A program made the translations under genes and the position numbers. From Candidatus Desulforudis audaxviator MP104C (GTDB taxonomy: Bacteria; Bacillota; Desulfotomaculia; Desulfotomaculales; Desulforudaceae): 64,000 nucleotides of DNA. The notes beneath the pieces are model-generated. The model had not been told where the DNA came from and made no database searches. It saw only the letters and a program-made list of their open reading frames with translations. The DNA is taken from NCBI RefSeq assembly GCF_000018425.1, contig NC_010424.1, positions 1,752,501 through 1,816,500 on the forward strand, read 5' to 3'. Below, piece by piece: positions 34,462-43,667 of this stretch. Positions within the stretch are counted from its first letter, which is position 1. Each line of letters starts with the position of its first letter.

Positions 34462-35442
34462 TCACCTTTTTCGATTTCTTCCTTGCCAAACTGCCTTTGC
34501 GCGAGCCCATTCGAAGCTTAATGCTCGTTTTAGAAATCTACCCAATAAACCAACGGAAATAGGTAAAAGCGGAAATGACACGTGCTGAGAAAAGAAGTGA
34601 ACCGCTGAAGTATTGAAGTAGATATCAAGCACGGAACTTTTCTTGCCAAGTGTTGCCGACTCCTTATGCCATATCTTTACTTCAACGGCAACATCAAGCC
34701 TATATCCAGCCCGGCGTAATCTGAAACTTAGATCTGTATCCTCCCAGTACATAAAGTAGGCTTCGTCAAGTAATCCCACCTTCTTCAGCGCTGCACTTGA
34801 CAACAACATGCTGGCTCCAACAATATAGTCGATTTTTTGTCGAGGTGTCGGCCTTACCCAATGCCTAGAAATACCAAGCCATCGATTTACCTTCCCACCT
34901 CCCCAAACTTGTATACAGCATGGTTCATCAAAATAATAGAGCACAGATCCAACAGCTCCAACTTTAGAGTCACGAATGGCGGTGCTGACCAAAGCCCCGA
35001 GTGAAACCTTATCTACTACTGTATCGTTGTTCAGCAGCCACACGTATTCCGCCTTGTGTTTCAAAGCATACCTTATCCCCACATTATTTCCACCCGCATA
35101 ACCCAGATTAGCCCCGGTTTGGATGAGGATCATCCGACGGTTGGGGGGCAGGTCTTCGATTTCGCCCTCCAACTCCGGTAGCCCACCAGCTTCGGCGGTC
35201 GGGCGATCGTATTCGATCCAGCGCACGGGCTTGGTTGACGGGTCGTAATTAAAGAACTTTGATTCTACGGGAAGCTCGCCCGTCGCCCAGGCCTTAATGT
35301 TTTCCATCGAACCGTCGGTGGAGCCGTTGTCAATAACTACGATGCGGTAATTGGAATAGCTTAGCCGCTGCACCGACTCCAGGCATTCGATGGTGTCCCG
35401 CCAGCCGTTGTAGTTGAGGATGAGGATGAAGACTGATGGCAT
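34462..35442 (-). CDS. Glycosyltransferase, GT2 family (rhamnosyltransferase-like)
   Basis: A 326-residue protein from the ATG ending at 35442; an in-frame TTG at 35484 is an alternative. GT-A motifs: FILILNYNGWRDTIECLESV, YRIVVIDNGSTDGSMEN, NLGYAGGNNVGIRYAL, YVWLLNNDTVVD (DxD-type metal site NND), VGASMLLSS and DEAYFMYWEDTDLSFRLRRA (ED catalytic region). This is the WbbL-like rhamnosyltransferase subgroup. Its first ~45 codons are duplicated at 36360-36493. Confidence 0.88.
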   Translation of the reverse strand: MPSVFILILNYNGWRDTIECLESVQRLSYSNYRIVVIDNGSTDGSMENIKAWATGELPVESKFFNYDPSTKPVRWIEYDRPTAEAGGLPELEGEIEDLPPNRRMILIQTGANLGYAGGNNVGIRYALKHKAEYVWLLNNDTVVDKVSLGALVSTAIRDSKVGAVGSVLYYFDEPCCIQVWGGGKVNRWLGISRHWVRPTPRQKIDYIVGASMLLSSAALKKVGLLDEAYFMYWEDTDLSFRLRRAGYRLDVAVEVKIWHKESATLGKKSSVLDIYFNTSAVHFFSQHVSFPLLPISVGLLGRFLKRALSFEWARAKAVWQGRNRKR

Positions 35443-35589
35443 ATCTTTCAACTGCGCGTCACACCGCTTTTGCATTTCCGCCAAAGCCAGCGCCTGCTCC
35501 TTTCCGAAAAGTCATTCTTAATTACCTTAACAACCCGCTGCAGCCGGAAAGGGATATCTATTTCGACTCCACTTTTAACAACCAACTTT

Positions 35590-36256
35590 TTAAGGCTTCT
35601 TAGCCCGCACGAGATACTGCTTAGCAAAAACATCTTTGAAGATGCCTAAACTTAGGGCGTTGAGCATTCTGGGACGAGGGCCCATAAGAGAGCGCATCGA
35701 TTCCACCTGGAGCCCCCGAAGAACCCAAAAGTTGATAAATTGAGCGCTTGGTGAAAAAGCGCAGGTGCCCGCGGTCAAGGATACCCTCCTCTTGATACTC
35801 AAATTTACCTTGGAAAAGAAGAGGAAGCAGAACTTTGACATGGCGCACATTTGGGATGCTGGCAATGACTGTGCCGCCGCACTTCAGGTAAAAACACAGG
35901 TCCTTCAGTACACCCCAAGGATCGATCAAGTATTCTAAAACATCCCCGAAGAGCAAAAGGTCAAAATAGCTTTCCGGGTAAGGTAACTGGGTGATATAGG
36001 ATTCGATATCCCCTACATGGACGGCATCAAGTACCCTTTGGGCATCCGCTGCCGCACTGCAACTAATTTCAACGCCCGCGTAGAACTGTGACCGGCCTAA
36101 ACTTTTGGCTAAGTGGCCGGTGGCGCCATTGCCGCAACCTATTTCCAATACCCGCTCTGTACCCAGCGGGAAAAGGTCCACCAGTTCACGGCGCGCGTTT
36201 TGAAAGTAGGCCTGCAACTTCTCCTTGTAAAGTTTCAATTTCGGCTCTGCGCTCAC
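35590..36256 (-). pseudogene. Class I methyltransferase with frameshift near its 3' end
   Basis: The first ~175 codons read as a SAM methyltransferase: RVLEIGCGNGATGHLAKSL, YAGVEISCSAAADA, DLLLFGDVLEYLIDPWGVLK, VIASIPNVRHVKVLLPLLFQ and ILDRGHLRFFTKRSIYQLL. The frame then changes in a G run (tccgggg region near 35722), and the family-like end (LQVESMRSLMGPRPRMLN then FAKQYLVRAKKP) continues to 35590 in another frame. A single-base indel would restore it. Without correction the product is 211 residues with a wrong tail. Confidence 0.78.
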
Positions 36257-36289
36257 GTTTTTTCCTCCGGGCTTACTGGACCGGGTCTC

Positions 36290-36493
36290 CTAAAATGCCT
36301 CCCAAGCGACTTCCGGGCTGCAGCGAAAATTATTTATCGGCTTAAGGTCTATGTTCGGCCCATTCCTGCTGTTGTCGATGACCACGATGCGGTAGTTGGG
36401 ATAGGTCAGCCGCTGCACCGACTCCAGGCACTCAACGGTGTCCCGCCAGCCGTTGTAGTTGAGGATGAGGATTGCAGTTTCAGGTTTTTCCAT
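36290..36493 (-). pseudogene. GT2 glycosyltransferase, N-terminal fragment
   Basis: A 67-residue frame. Residues 7-42 (AILILNYNGWRDTVECLESV, QRLTYPNYRIVVIDN) are nearly identical in protein and DNA to the start of the GT2 gene at 34462-35442. It then diverges and stops. It is a partial duplication or a leftover of a replaced glycosyltransferase gene. Confidence 0.8.
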
Positions 36494-36513
36494 CGCTGTG
36501 CTCCCAATTAGCC

Positions 36514-37524
36514 TTAAAACTTTAGGTAGTTTCGTAAACGCCTTATAAAAGCCTTGTTGTGGTACGCTTTAACATCCACCTTTTTAAAAATCCTATTTCC
36601 AAATAATTTTAGTGCCAGATAAAGCGCCGGGGCTTTAATGCGGGATCCCTCAAGCCAGGCGTTTTTCATAAATAAGAAGCTCGAAAGATAATCTCGCTCC
36701 CTATATCTCTTGATCATCTCTGCAATAAGAAAGCCTACCCGTCTCCTTTTTGCAAGATGCCCCAATTCCGGGTATCTTGCTTGAATAATTCCTAAAACAA
36801 TAAAAGATTCTTCTAATGTTCGACTTTGAAGATCCGCACTCGAGGTAACATTACCTCCGTGGCGGCGATACACCCCTAACACTTCCTTTATAGCTCCAAT
36901 TCTACCGCTTCGAAAGGTTTCAATATCAAACAGCCAATCGTTTGCATAGCGAAGACGCTCATCAAAGCCGTGCGGCGGGCATGCGTTCCTTCTAAACATC
37001 ATAGTGGAAGGCAGCATAAAAGCACCGGGGTCGAATAACACTTCGATCCTTCCTTCCACCAACTTCTTGTTACCGCGGCTATAAAGTTCACTGAATACTC
37101 CTACAACCTGTTTGGTTTGCTCGTCGTAAACATCAGCATCGTGATGACATCCAGTAATTTCCGGATGGGCTTCGAGATACCGGACTTGTTTTTCCAGCTT
37201 AGTGGGGTACATTAAATCATCCCCGCCTAGCCAGGCAATATACTTTCCTGTGGCAAGTCTCAACGCTCTATTGATATTACCCGCAATTCCCAATCTCCGA
37301 TCCCCAATAACTGCTTTAATTTTTTCCGGGTATTGTTGGGCATAAGACTTTACTATAGTTGCTGTCCCATCATTAGATGCATCGTCTGCAACAATAACTT
37401 CAAAATCCTGAAACGTTTGCTGCAACACACTTTCAATCGCATCTTTAATGAAATCCTTATGGTTATAAGTTGGTATAATCACGCTGACCACAGGGGATCT
37501 TTTGTTATTGGCCCTACCAGGCAT
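36514..37524 (-). CDS. Glycosyltransferase, GT2 family
   Basis: A 336-residue GT-A protein: VSVIIPTYNHKDFIKDAIES, EVIVADDASNDGTATIVKSY, GIAGNINRALRLATGKYIAW, LGGDDLMYPTKLEKQV (DD metal site) and GFDERLRYANDWLFDIETF (ND/W acceptor region). The C-terminus ends in amphipathic helices. The DNA is low-GC. It adds one sugar in the repeating unit; the donor is unknown. Confidence 0.88.
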   Translation of the reverse strand: MPGRANNKRSPVVSVIIPTYNHKDFIKDAIESVLQQTFQDFEVIVADDASNDGTATIVKSYAQQYPEKIKAVIGDRRLGIAGNINRALRLATGKYIAWLGGDDLMYPTKLEKQVRYLEAHPEITGCHHDADVYDEQTKQVVGVFSELYSRGNKKLVEGRIEVLFDPGAFMLPSTMMFRRNACPPHGFDERLRYANDWLFDIETFRSGRIGAIKEVLGVYRRHGGNVTSSADLQSRTLEESFIVLGIIQARYPELGHLAKRRRVGFLIAEMIKRYRERDYLSSFLFMKNAWLEGSRIKAPALYLALKLFGNRIFKKVDVKAYHNKAFIRRLRNYLKF

Positions 37525-37594
37525 TAGAACTCCATCTCCTCTTAGATGCCTACCTCGGCCGGGTTAAGTCAAATAATTGAAAGCAATGGCACCC

Positions 37595-38716
37595 CTAAAC
37601 TCCCTGTTCCCTTAATAATCGTTTACCGAACCGTAACACATTCACAACAAACCAGACTTCATCATCGCTTAAATGAGGACCTATAGGGAGACTCAAAATC
37701 TCTTTTGACAAACGCTCGGTTGTTGGAAATGAGCCCTGTTCAAATCCTAGAAACCGATATGCCTCCTGCAAGTGACAAGGGATAGGATAATGTATCAATG
37801 TCCCAACACCCGCCTCAGTTAATCGCTCCTGTAACACATTGCGTTCTGCGGTACGAATCACATAAAGATGCCACACCGGTTCTGCCCATTCCTCAACATA
37901 TGGAAGTACCAAGGGCATATCTTGTAAAACTTCTGTATAAAGCCGGGCTATCTCTGCACGCCGCTTGTTCCATGCATCGAGGTAACGGAGCTTCACCCGC
38001 AACAAGGCCGCCTGAAGTTCATCGAGACGGCTGTTAAATCCTAAAAATTCGTGGACATACTTTTCTTTAGATCCATAGTTGCGCAACATCCTTATCCGCT
38101 CTGCAAGTTCATCATCATTAGTTGTCACTGCTCCTCCGTCGCCGAAAGCTCCCAAATTCTTAACAGGGTAGAAGCTCCAACCAGCCGCATCTCCGATGCC
38201 TCCTACGCGCCTGCCCTTATATTTAGCACCGTGGGCCTGCGCAGCATCTTCAATCACTTTCAGCCTATACCGACGCGCAATCCCAATAATGGGATCCATA
38301 TTTGCTGGTTGGCCATAGAGATGCACCACAATAATAGCCTTAGTCTTTTCGGTAATAGCTTCCTCAATACGGGTGATGTCGATGTTATAGGTCCGCTCAT
38401 CTACTTCAACCGGCACAAGCTTAGCTCCTGAATGGGTTACCGCAAGCCAGGTGGCAATAAAAGTATGCGCAGGAACTATAACCTCATCTCCTGGTCCTAT
38501 ATTGTAGGCTCGCAAGATCAAGTGAAGAGCATCTAAGCCGCTAGCCACCCCAATACAGTGCTTAACCCCTAAATAAGTAGCCCATTCCTGTTCAAAGGCC
38601 TCAACTTCTTTACCGAGGATATACCAGCCGCTATGCATGGTTCGGTTAGAAGCTTGTTGAAGCTCGTCCATAAGTTCTAGATGCATAGCCTTTAAATCCA
38701 AAAAAGGAGCCTTCAT
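37595..38716 (-). CDS. PLP-dependent sugar 3-aminotransferase (DegT/DnrJ/EryC1 family, FdtB/QdtB-like)
   Basis: A 373-residue protein: [69 protein letters not shown] and the PLP-binding Lys in [15 protein letters not shown], plus [20 protein letters not shown]. With the FdtA-type isomerase and a beta-helix acyltransferase directly upstream, it matches the set for dTDP-3-acetamido-3,6-dideoxyhexose (Fuc3NAc or Qui3NAc), known from S-layer glycans of Gram-positive thermophiles. It aminates the 3-keto sugar using Glu. Confidence 0.9.
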   Translation of the reverse strand: MKAPFLDLKAMHLELMDELQQASNRTMHSGWYILGKEVEAFEQEWATYLGVKHCIGVASGLDALHLILRAYNIGPGDEVIVPAHTFIATWLAVTHSGAKLVPVEVDERTYNIDITRIEEAITEKTKAIIVVHLYGQPANMDPIIGIARRYRLKVIEDAAQAHGAKYKGRRVGGIGDAAGWSFYPVKNLGAFGDGGAVTTNDDELAERIRMLRNYGSKEKYVHEFLGFNSRLDELQAALLRVKLRYLDAWNKRRAEIARLYTEVLQDMPLVLPYVEEWAEPVWHLYVIRTAERNVLQERLTEAGVGTLIHYPIPCHLQEAYRFLGFEQGSFPTTERLSKEILSLPIGPHLSDDEVWFVVNVLRFGKRLLREQGV

Positions 38717-38719
38717 GAT

Positions 38720-39130
38720 TTACGTTCCCCTCGCTGCCCGCAAGAAATTTGCATAATTTCGATAGTAGTCCTCCTCATCATAGAATTCACTGGCTAAAAC
38801 TAAGCAAACTGCGCCCGAAGAGAAGTTTTCGATTTCGCGCCAGACCATTTGAGGGATATATAATCCTTGCCAGGGACGGTTAAGAGTAATTTTTTCCCGG
38901 GAAAACCCGTCATCCAAAACAACATCGAAGGACCCGCTCACAGCAATAAGGACTTGCTGGAGTTGCTTATGCGCATGACCGCCGCGAGATTCACCGCCAG
39001 GAACATCATACAAGTAGTAAACCCGCTTAATCTCGAAAGGAACATGACGATTTTCCTCGATGAACGTCAAGTTACCACGCCGATCCTGGATTTTAGGGAA
39101 CTCAATAATACGGCACTGAGCAAGCATCAT
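38720..39130 (-). CDS. dTDP-4-oxo-6-deoxyglucose 3,4-ketoisomerase (FdtA/QdtA/WxcM-type cupin)
   Basis: A 136-residue cupin: IIEFPKIQDRRGNLTFIEEN, PFEIKRVYYLYDVPGGESRG with GHAHKQLQQVLIAVSGS (His ligands), FDVVLDDGF and LNRPWQGLYIPQMVWREIEN. It moves the keto group of the RmlB product from C4 to C3 for transamination. Its start overlaps the acyltransferase stop, and its stop lies 3 nt from the aminotransferase start. Whether it is FdtA (galacto) or QdtA (gluco) cannot be told from sequence by eye. Confidence 0.92.
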   Translation of the reverse strand: MMLAQCRIIEFPKIQDRRGNLTFIEENRHVPFEIKRVYYLYDVPGGESRGGHAHKQLQQVLIAVSGSFDVVLDDGFSREKITLNRPWQGLYIPQMVWREIENFSSGAVCLVLASEFYDEEDYYRNYANFLRAARGT

Positions 39131-39867
39131 TCACCCTCCAGGCTTATACGTGCCCTGGCCGGGATACCCATTACAACAGTACGGGGAGGCACGTCCCTCG
39201 TCACTACAGCCCCGGCCCCCACAATTGCCTCTTCACCAATAACTACTCCTGGAAGGAGAATCGCACCCGCACCGATCACTGCGTCATCACAAATGGAGGG
39301 ACCAACGATACGCTCCTCTTGATATCCATGTTTACCCATCATGTTATCATTGGCAGTAAGTACACCGCCACTAATAAACACACGGTTTCCTACTCGCATG
39401 TTTCCAGCCAGCCAAGAATGATCCATAATTTTGATATCATCTCCAACCGAGGTATTATAATTCAAAGTCACATGACGCCCCACCACGCAACGGGAACCAA
39501 TGCGGCATAACTCGCGGATGGAAGCACCGTCTCCAATAAGGGTATTTTCACCAATTTTAATGTCGTAATAGATCACCACATGAGGACCTATCGAACAATT
39601 AGCTCCAATTTGAACAAAAGGCTCGAACCTTGGTGTGCGAGCAAGGACTCCGGCTCCCTTAGGCACCTTACCGACATACGCACCAGGAAAAACCTCTACG
39701 TTATCACCCAGGATAACTCCGGACTCAATAACCACATAAGGGTGTATTACCACGTTATTTCCAAGCGTCGCTCCGTCGCGCACTACGGCAAAGGCATGTA
39801 CGGTGACATTGTCACCGAGCGATGAAGTCTCAACAATCGCCGTTGGATGAATATTTACTCGGTGCAA
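39127..39867 (-). CDS. Left-handed beta-helix acyltransferase (FdtC/QdtC-like N-acetyltransferase)
   Basis: A 246-residue protein made almost entirely of hexapeptide repeats (VNIHPTAIVETSSLGDNVTV, IGANCSIGPHVVIYYDIKI, IGEEAIVGAGAVVTRDVPPR, and so on). Next to FdtA- and FdtB-type genes it most likely N-acetylates the dTDP-3-amino sugar using acetyl-CoA. It is longer than minimal FdtC, so O-acetyl transfer to the glycan is an alternative. Confidence 0.85.
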   Translation of the reverse strand: MHRVNIHPTAIVETSSLGDNVTVHAFAVVRDGATLGNNVVIHPYVVIESGVILGDNVEVFPGAYVGKVPKGAGVLARTPRFEPFVQIGANCSIGPHVVIYYDIKIGENTLIGDGASIRELCRIGSRCVVGRHVTLNYNTSVGDDIKIMDHSWLAGNMRVGNRVFISGGVLTANDNMMGKHGYQEERIVGPSICDDAVIGAGAILLPGVVIGEEAIVGAGAVVTRDVPPRTVVMGIPARARISLEGE

Positions 39868-39870
39868 TTC

Positions 39871-41322
39871 TTACCCTCCCAATTTACTATTCAGCAGCAT
39901 TTCTTCGCACGATTTGACGGCTCGACTCCAGTTATAGGTATCCTCCAACTCTGTAATCAATTTTAGAAGATCCTCATCCACAAGAGGGGGCACTTTCGGG
40001 TGTAATTCGTTAGCGTCCTGACTAAGATCAAAGCACAAAATCCGACCGTCGGTGGTCTTAACGATCTTTCGTAACTCGGAATTAACAGCCGTCATGTGGG
40101 GGCGGCACCACCATCCATCGCTCGACCACTCGGGCTGGCGTCTTCTCAAAGCCAGTACGTCCACCAGCGGATCTATGTCCTGGGTGAAGGCCCACCGACG
40201 CCTCTGAGTGCCTACAAGGGAAACTAATCCCATCGGTGTAGGGTAAGGTAGCCCAGCAATATCACAAACGGTACCGAATAGATCATGAGTCTGCACCAGA
40301 TCCGAAATGACGCTCCTCTGCATAGCCCCAGGATACCGGATTATCAGCGGGACCTGGATAAGCTCGTTGTAAGAACTAAACCAATGGTCTAGCAGGCCGT
40401 GTTCTCCGAGCATTTCGCCATGATCTGCCGTGACAACGAAGACCGATCTGTCGAGCAAATGCGAGATCTTAAGAAACTCGTAAAATTGCCCTATACACAA
40501 ATCGGCAAAGAACAGTTCCTCATCGTAAAGGGCGGTTAGAATGTACCACATTTTTTCCACCGAGCCGGTTGGCTTAAGTAAATTCAGATAATATTGATAG
40601 GGCTCCGTTAGAAAACTTTCATATCGGAAACCATTCGAACCAAACTTCCCCTTTGTTTCCCGTGGAGGATTATAACGATAGTGGGACTGCATGATATTGA
40701 CAAACAGGAATAAGGGAGTATCTGAGGCTATTCCCCTAAGAATCTCCCGGGCTGATTTAAAAGCCCGCAAGGTCCAAGGCGTGCTGTTTGTCAACACCGT
40801 GCCTCTAAATCTAAATTTGCGACAGATCGCTCTGGCAGCATACTTGACTGCCCGGTTGGGGTGGATTGGAATCAACTTAAAGAGACTTGCGATTTTATCC
40901 TTTGCTGTCTTCCCAGGCAACGGCTCAAGATCCGGAAATAAATCCGGCGTCCAAAGCTCGAAAAAAAGATCAAAACCCCTGTGAAAGCCATAAAGCTTGG
41001 AAACCAAACCATTACATGAGATACCTACGGTACGGTAGCCAACGGAGCGCAGCAACTCGGGTAATGTAGGAATGTTTTCGTCCAAAAACGGGTTGCCCCA
41101 ATGGCACCCGTGCTCCGAAGGGTATAGCCCGGTAAACAGCGAGGCGTGCGAAGGTATGGTCCAGTTGGCCGGAGAAAAGCACCATTTATAAAGCACGCCT
41201 TCCTCCGCAATCCGGTCGATGTTGGGCGTGGTTTTGCGGTGGTAGCCGTAACAGGAGAAGCTTTTGGCCCTGGCGGTGTCCAGGACGATGAGAATGATGT
41301 TCGGCAGCTTTTTCTTGGGCAA
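39871..41322 (-). CDS. Alkaline-phosphatase-superfamily 'sulfatase' with Thr at the nucleophile position
   Basis: A 483-residue protein, soluble by eye. N-terminal metal and substrate motif: PNIILIVLDTARAKSFSCYG. The core active-site stretch is SPANWTIPSHASLFTGLYPSEHG. Where true sulfatases have the C/S-x-P-S/A-R formylglycine signature, this has T-I-P-S-H. The C-terminal metal motif VVTADHGEMLGEHGLLDHW is present. A Thr nucleophile is the LtaS/phosphoethanolamine-transferase arrangement, so a phospho-transferase or hydrolase acting on the glycan is as likely as a sulfatase. Start TTG at 41322. Confidence 0.82.
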   Translation of the reverse strand: MPKKKLPNIILIVLDTARAKSFSCYGYHRKTTPNIDRIAEEGVLYKWCFSPANWTIPSHASLFTGLYPSEHGCHWGNPFLDENIPTLPELLRSVGYRTVGISCNGLVSKLYGFHRGFDLFFELWTPDLFPDLEPLPGKTAKDKIASLFKLIPIHPNRAVKYAARAICRKFRFRGTVLTNSTPWTLRAFKSAREILRGIASDTPLFLFVNIMQSHYRYNPPRETKGKFGSNGFRYESFLTEPYQYYLNLLKPTGSVEKMWYILTALYDEELFFADLCIGQFYEFLKISHLLDRSVFVVTADHGEMLGEHGLLDHWFSSYNELIQVPLIIRYPGAMQRSVISDLVQTHDLFGTVCDIAGLPYPTPMGLVSLVGTQRRRWAFTQDIDPLVDVLALRRRQPEWSSDGWWCRPHMTAVNSELRKIVKTTDGRILCFDLSQDANELHPKVPPLVDEDLLKLITELEDTYNWSRAVKSCEEMLLNSKLGG

Positions 41323-41369
41323 AGCGGCTTGGCCTCCAGTTTAATAGTTCGAAGTTGGATAGTTCGAAG

Positions 41370-42056
41370 TTAGAAATAGCCCATTTCGCGCAGGCGCTGC
41401 ATGGCCGCCTCCTTGTCCCGGGAGCGGGCGCCGCGTTCGCTTGCGCCGCCCCGGCCGGTGCACGGCTCGCAGTCGAGGCTGCGGTAGCCCCGGCGGTAGA
41501 GCTCACAGAAGGGGAGTTCGTATTTGCGGATGTAGCTCCAGATGTCGATCTCGCGGAAGTGCAGGATCGGCTGCATCCGCAGGTGATCGGGGTTTTGGCG
41601 CTGGGAGATATACTCTTCGTCCTTGCGCGCATCCTGCTCGTCCCAGCGGATGGCGGCGAAGACCGCCTCGAGGCTGTGCTCCCGGACGAAGTTCAGGAGC
41701 GGCACAGCCTTCAGTTGATAGCAGCATTGGACATGGTCTTCGGCGGTTTTAATAGTTTTCAGGGCCTCGTCGTTCCGGACTACGTGGAGGTCCAGGTTCC
41801 ACTCCCTGCTAATACGGTCGACGAAGGCGTAGATCTCCTTAAAGTCCACGGAGGTGTCGATTTTGAGCACCCGCACCGGCACCCGGCCGCCACAGGCCTG
41901 CTTGATGAGGTGCAAAAGCACCAGCGAGTCCTTGCCTCCGGTGAAGGTGGTGGCCACTCTGTCCGTGCCAAACCGCTCCAGAGTTTCCCTGGTGATGCGG
42001 ATGCTTTCGGCTTCTTTTTGTTCCAGGGACCAGTTAAAAAGGCGCTCTTTGTCCAA
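41370..42056 (-). CDS. PP-loop ATPase, PAPS reductase/CysD-like family
   Basis: A 228-residue protein from a TTG after GGAGG. PP-loop FTGGKDSLVLLHLIKQA. Downstream marks are VRVLKIDTSVDFKEIYAFVD, CCYQLKAVPLLNFVREH, AIRWDEQDARKDEEYIS, LRMQPILHFREIDIWSYIR, ELYRRGYRSLDCEPCTG and RDKEAAMQRLREMGYF. The pattern is nearest to the CysD subunit of ATP sulfurylase. No CysN partner or sulfotransferase is nearby. Its place beside the sulfatase-like gene suggests a role in glycan sulfation or another adenylation, but this is inference. Confidence 0.82.
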   Translation of the reverse strand: MDKERLFNWSLEQKEAESIRITRETLERFGTDRVATTFTGGKDSLVLLHLIKQACGGRVPVRVLKIDTSVDFKEIYAFVDRISREWNLDLHVVRNDEALKTIKTAEDHVQCCYQLKAVPLLNFVREHSLEAVFAAIRWDEQDARKDEEYISQRQNPDHLRMQPILHFREIDIWSYIRKYELPFCELYRRGYRSLDCEPCTGRGGASERGARSRDKEAAMQRLREMGYF

Positions 42057-42092
42057 CTTAGAAAACCTCCATACTTGTTATTTTATTGCTCC

Positions 42093-43667
42093 TCAATACG
42101 CCCCCCGGCGGGCCAGCACCACGGCCACGGTGCGGATAAGGATGGTGAGATCCAGCCACAGGGACCAGTTACGGACGTACCAGGATTCGAGGCGGATACG
42201 GTCCCCGTAGTCGATGTCGTTGCGCCCGCTTACCTGCCAGAGGCCGGTGATGCCGGGGCGCACCAGGTAAAAGTCGTCTATGTACGGCCCGAAGCGCAAA
42301 ACTTCTTTCTTCACAATGGGCCGCGGGCCGACCAAGCTCATTTCGCCTTTAAGGACGTTGAAAATTTGCGGCAGCTCATCCAGGCCTGTCCTCCGCAGGA
42401 ACCTTCCCACCCTGGTGATCCGGGGGTCGTTCTTCAGCTTGAAGTCGCGCTCCCACTCGGCGTGCAGGTCAGGGTTTTCCTTTAAAAGCCTATCCAGCTC
42501 TTCCCAGGCGTTCGCCACCATCGTCCGGAACTTGTAACACCTGAACTCCCTCCCGCCCCGGCCGATTCTTTTGTGGGCGAAGATGACCGGGCCGGGGGAG
42601 TCCAACTTCACCGCCAGGGCGATCAGCGCCATGAGCGGCAGGAACAGGGCCAGGACCAGGCTGCCGACGACCAGGTCGAAGGCGCGCTTCAAGAAGATAT
42701 TGGCGCGGCTGGCCAGGTTGTTCTTCAGTTGCAGGACCAAAAAACGGTCGTCGAAGAAGTAGTTCGCCTCCACCCCCATCACGGGCAGGCCGAAAAGGTC
42801 GGGCACCACCGTGACGGACTCGCACGCTTTCTGCAGGCGGTTCACCAGGCCCACCAGCACGGGGCCGGACAGGCCGGGGGCGGCCACGATCAGGTTGCGC
42901 ACGCCGGTGGCGGCCATCACCCGGTCCGAGTCCCGGAAGCCGCCAAGGACCCGTACCGCGGTTTTGCCGTTGACGGTAAAGATCTTGTGTTTTTTCTGCG
43001 GGTCGTCATCAAGGACCCCCTCCACCTGGTAGCCCAGGTAGGGATCGCGGCCCAGGACCCGCACCACCAGTTCACCGGTCTGGCCGGCGCCAAGTACCAG
43101 CACCCGTTGACGCCAAATCCCGGCCCGGGCCAAGGCGTTTTTGCCGGCGTAGCGGAAGGCCGGCAGAAGGAACAGGGTGAAGAGCCAGGACAGCACGACG
43201 AAAGTGCGGGACACCTCGCCGCCGGTTTTCGTCACGGTAACCACCGCCAGGACCACCAGGTAGGCCAGGGTGACGGCCTTGACCATATGGCCGACCTCGC
43301 GCCAGAAGGAGTGCCGCTTCACATAAAGGCCTTCGTAAGCCAGGCAGCCCAGCACCACCAGGGGCAGCCACCACAGCCGCTCCGCCAGGTGCGGCGGCAG
43401 GATCGGGGGGAAGGCGGCAAACAGTTGCGGCAGCACCGCCGCCCGGAGCAGGTAGGCCAAGGCGAAGGCGGCGGCCAGGGCGGCCAGGTCCACCGCCACA
43501 AGCGAGGTCACCTCCATGGCCCGCCGCAGCTGGTGCTTCAGCGGCCGGGGGAGTGGGTCGGCGAAGCCTTGGACGACGCCTTTAGAGACATCCGGGGCCG
43601 GGCCGGCCGACTTTTCAGCCGCGGGCATTCCGGCCGCCGCTGCGGCCTTGCTTTCCGGAAGCGCCAA
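42093..43667 (-). CDS. Undecaprenyl-phosphate sugar phosphotransferase (WbaP-like polyprenyl glycosylphosphotransferase)
   Basis: A 524-residue protein from a TTG. Four to five N-terminal membrane segments (~60-190), a Rossmann CoA_binding_3-type domain (VLVLGAGQTGELVVRVLG ~200), and the bacterial sugar transferase domain: KRAFDLVVGSLVLALFLPLM, FAHKRIGRGGREFRCYKFRT, LRRTGLDELPQIFNVLKGEM, LVGPRPIVKKEV and RPGITGLWQVSGRNDIDYGD. It moves hexose-1-P onto undecaprenyl-P, starting the repeat unit. It is the first structural gene of the glycan cluster. Confidence 0.95.
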   Translation of the reverse strand: MALPESKAAAAAGMPAAEKSAGPAPDVSKGVVQGFADPLPRPLKHQLRRAMEVTSLVAVDLAALAAAFALAYLLRAAVLPQLFAAFPPILPPHLAERLWWLPLVVLGCLAYEGLYVKRHSFWREVGHMVKAVTLAYLVVLAVVTVTKTGGEVSRTFVVLSWLFTLFLLPAFRYAGKNALARAGIWRQRVLVLGAGQTGELVVRVLGRDPYLGYQVEGVLDDDPQKKHKIFTVNGKTAVRVLGGFRDSDRVMAATGVRNLIVAAPGLSGPVLVGLVNRLQKACESVTVVPDLFGLPVMGVEANYFFDDRFLVLQLKNNLASRANIFLKRAFDLVVGSLVLALFLPLMALIALAVKLDSPGPVIFAHKRIGRGGREFRCYKFRTMVANAWEELDRLLKENPDLHAEWERDFKLKNDPRITRVGRFLRRTGLDELPQIFNVLKGEMSLVGPRPIVKKEVLRFGPYIDDFYLVRPGITGLWQVSGRNDIDYGDRIRLESWYVRNWSLWLDLTILIRTVAVVLARRGAY

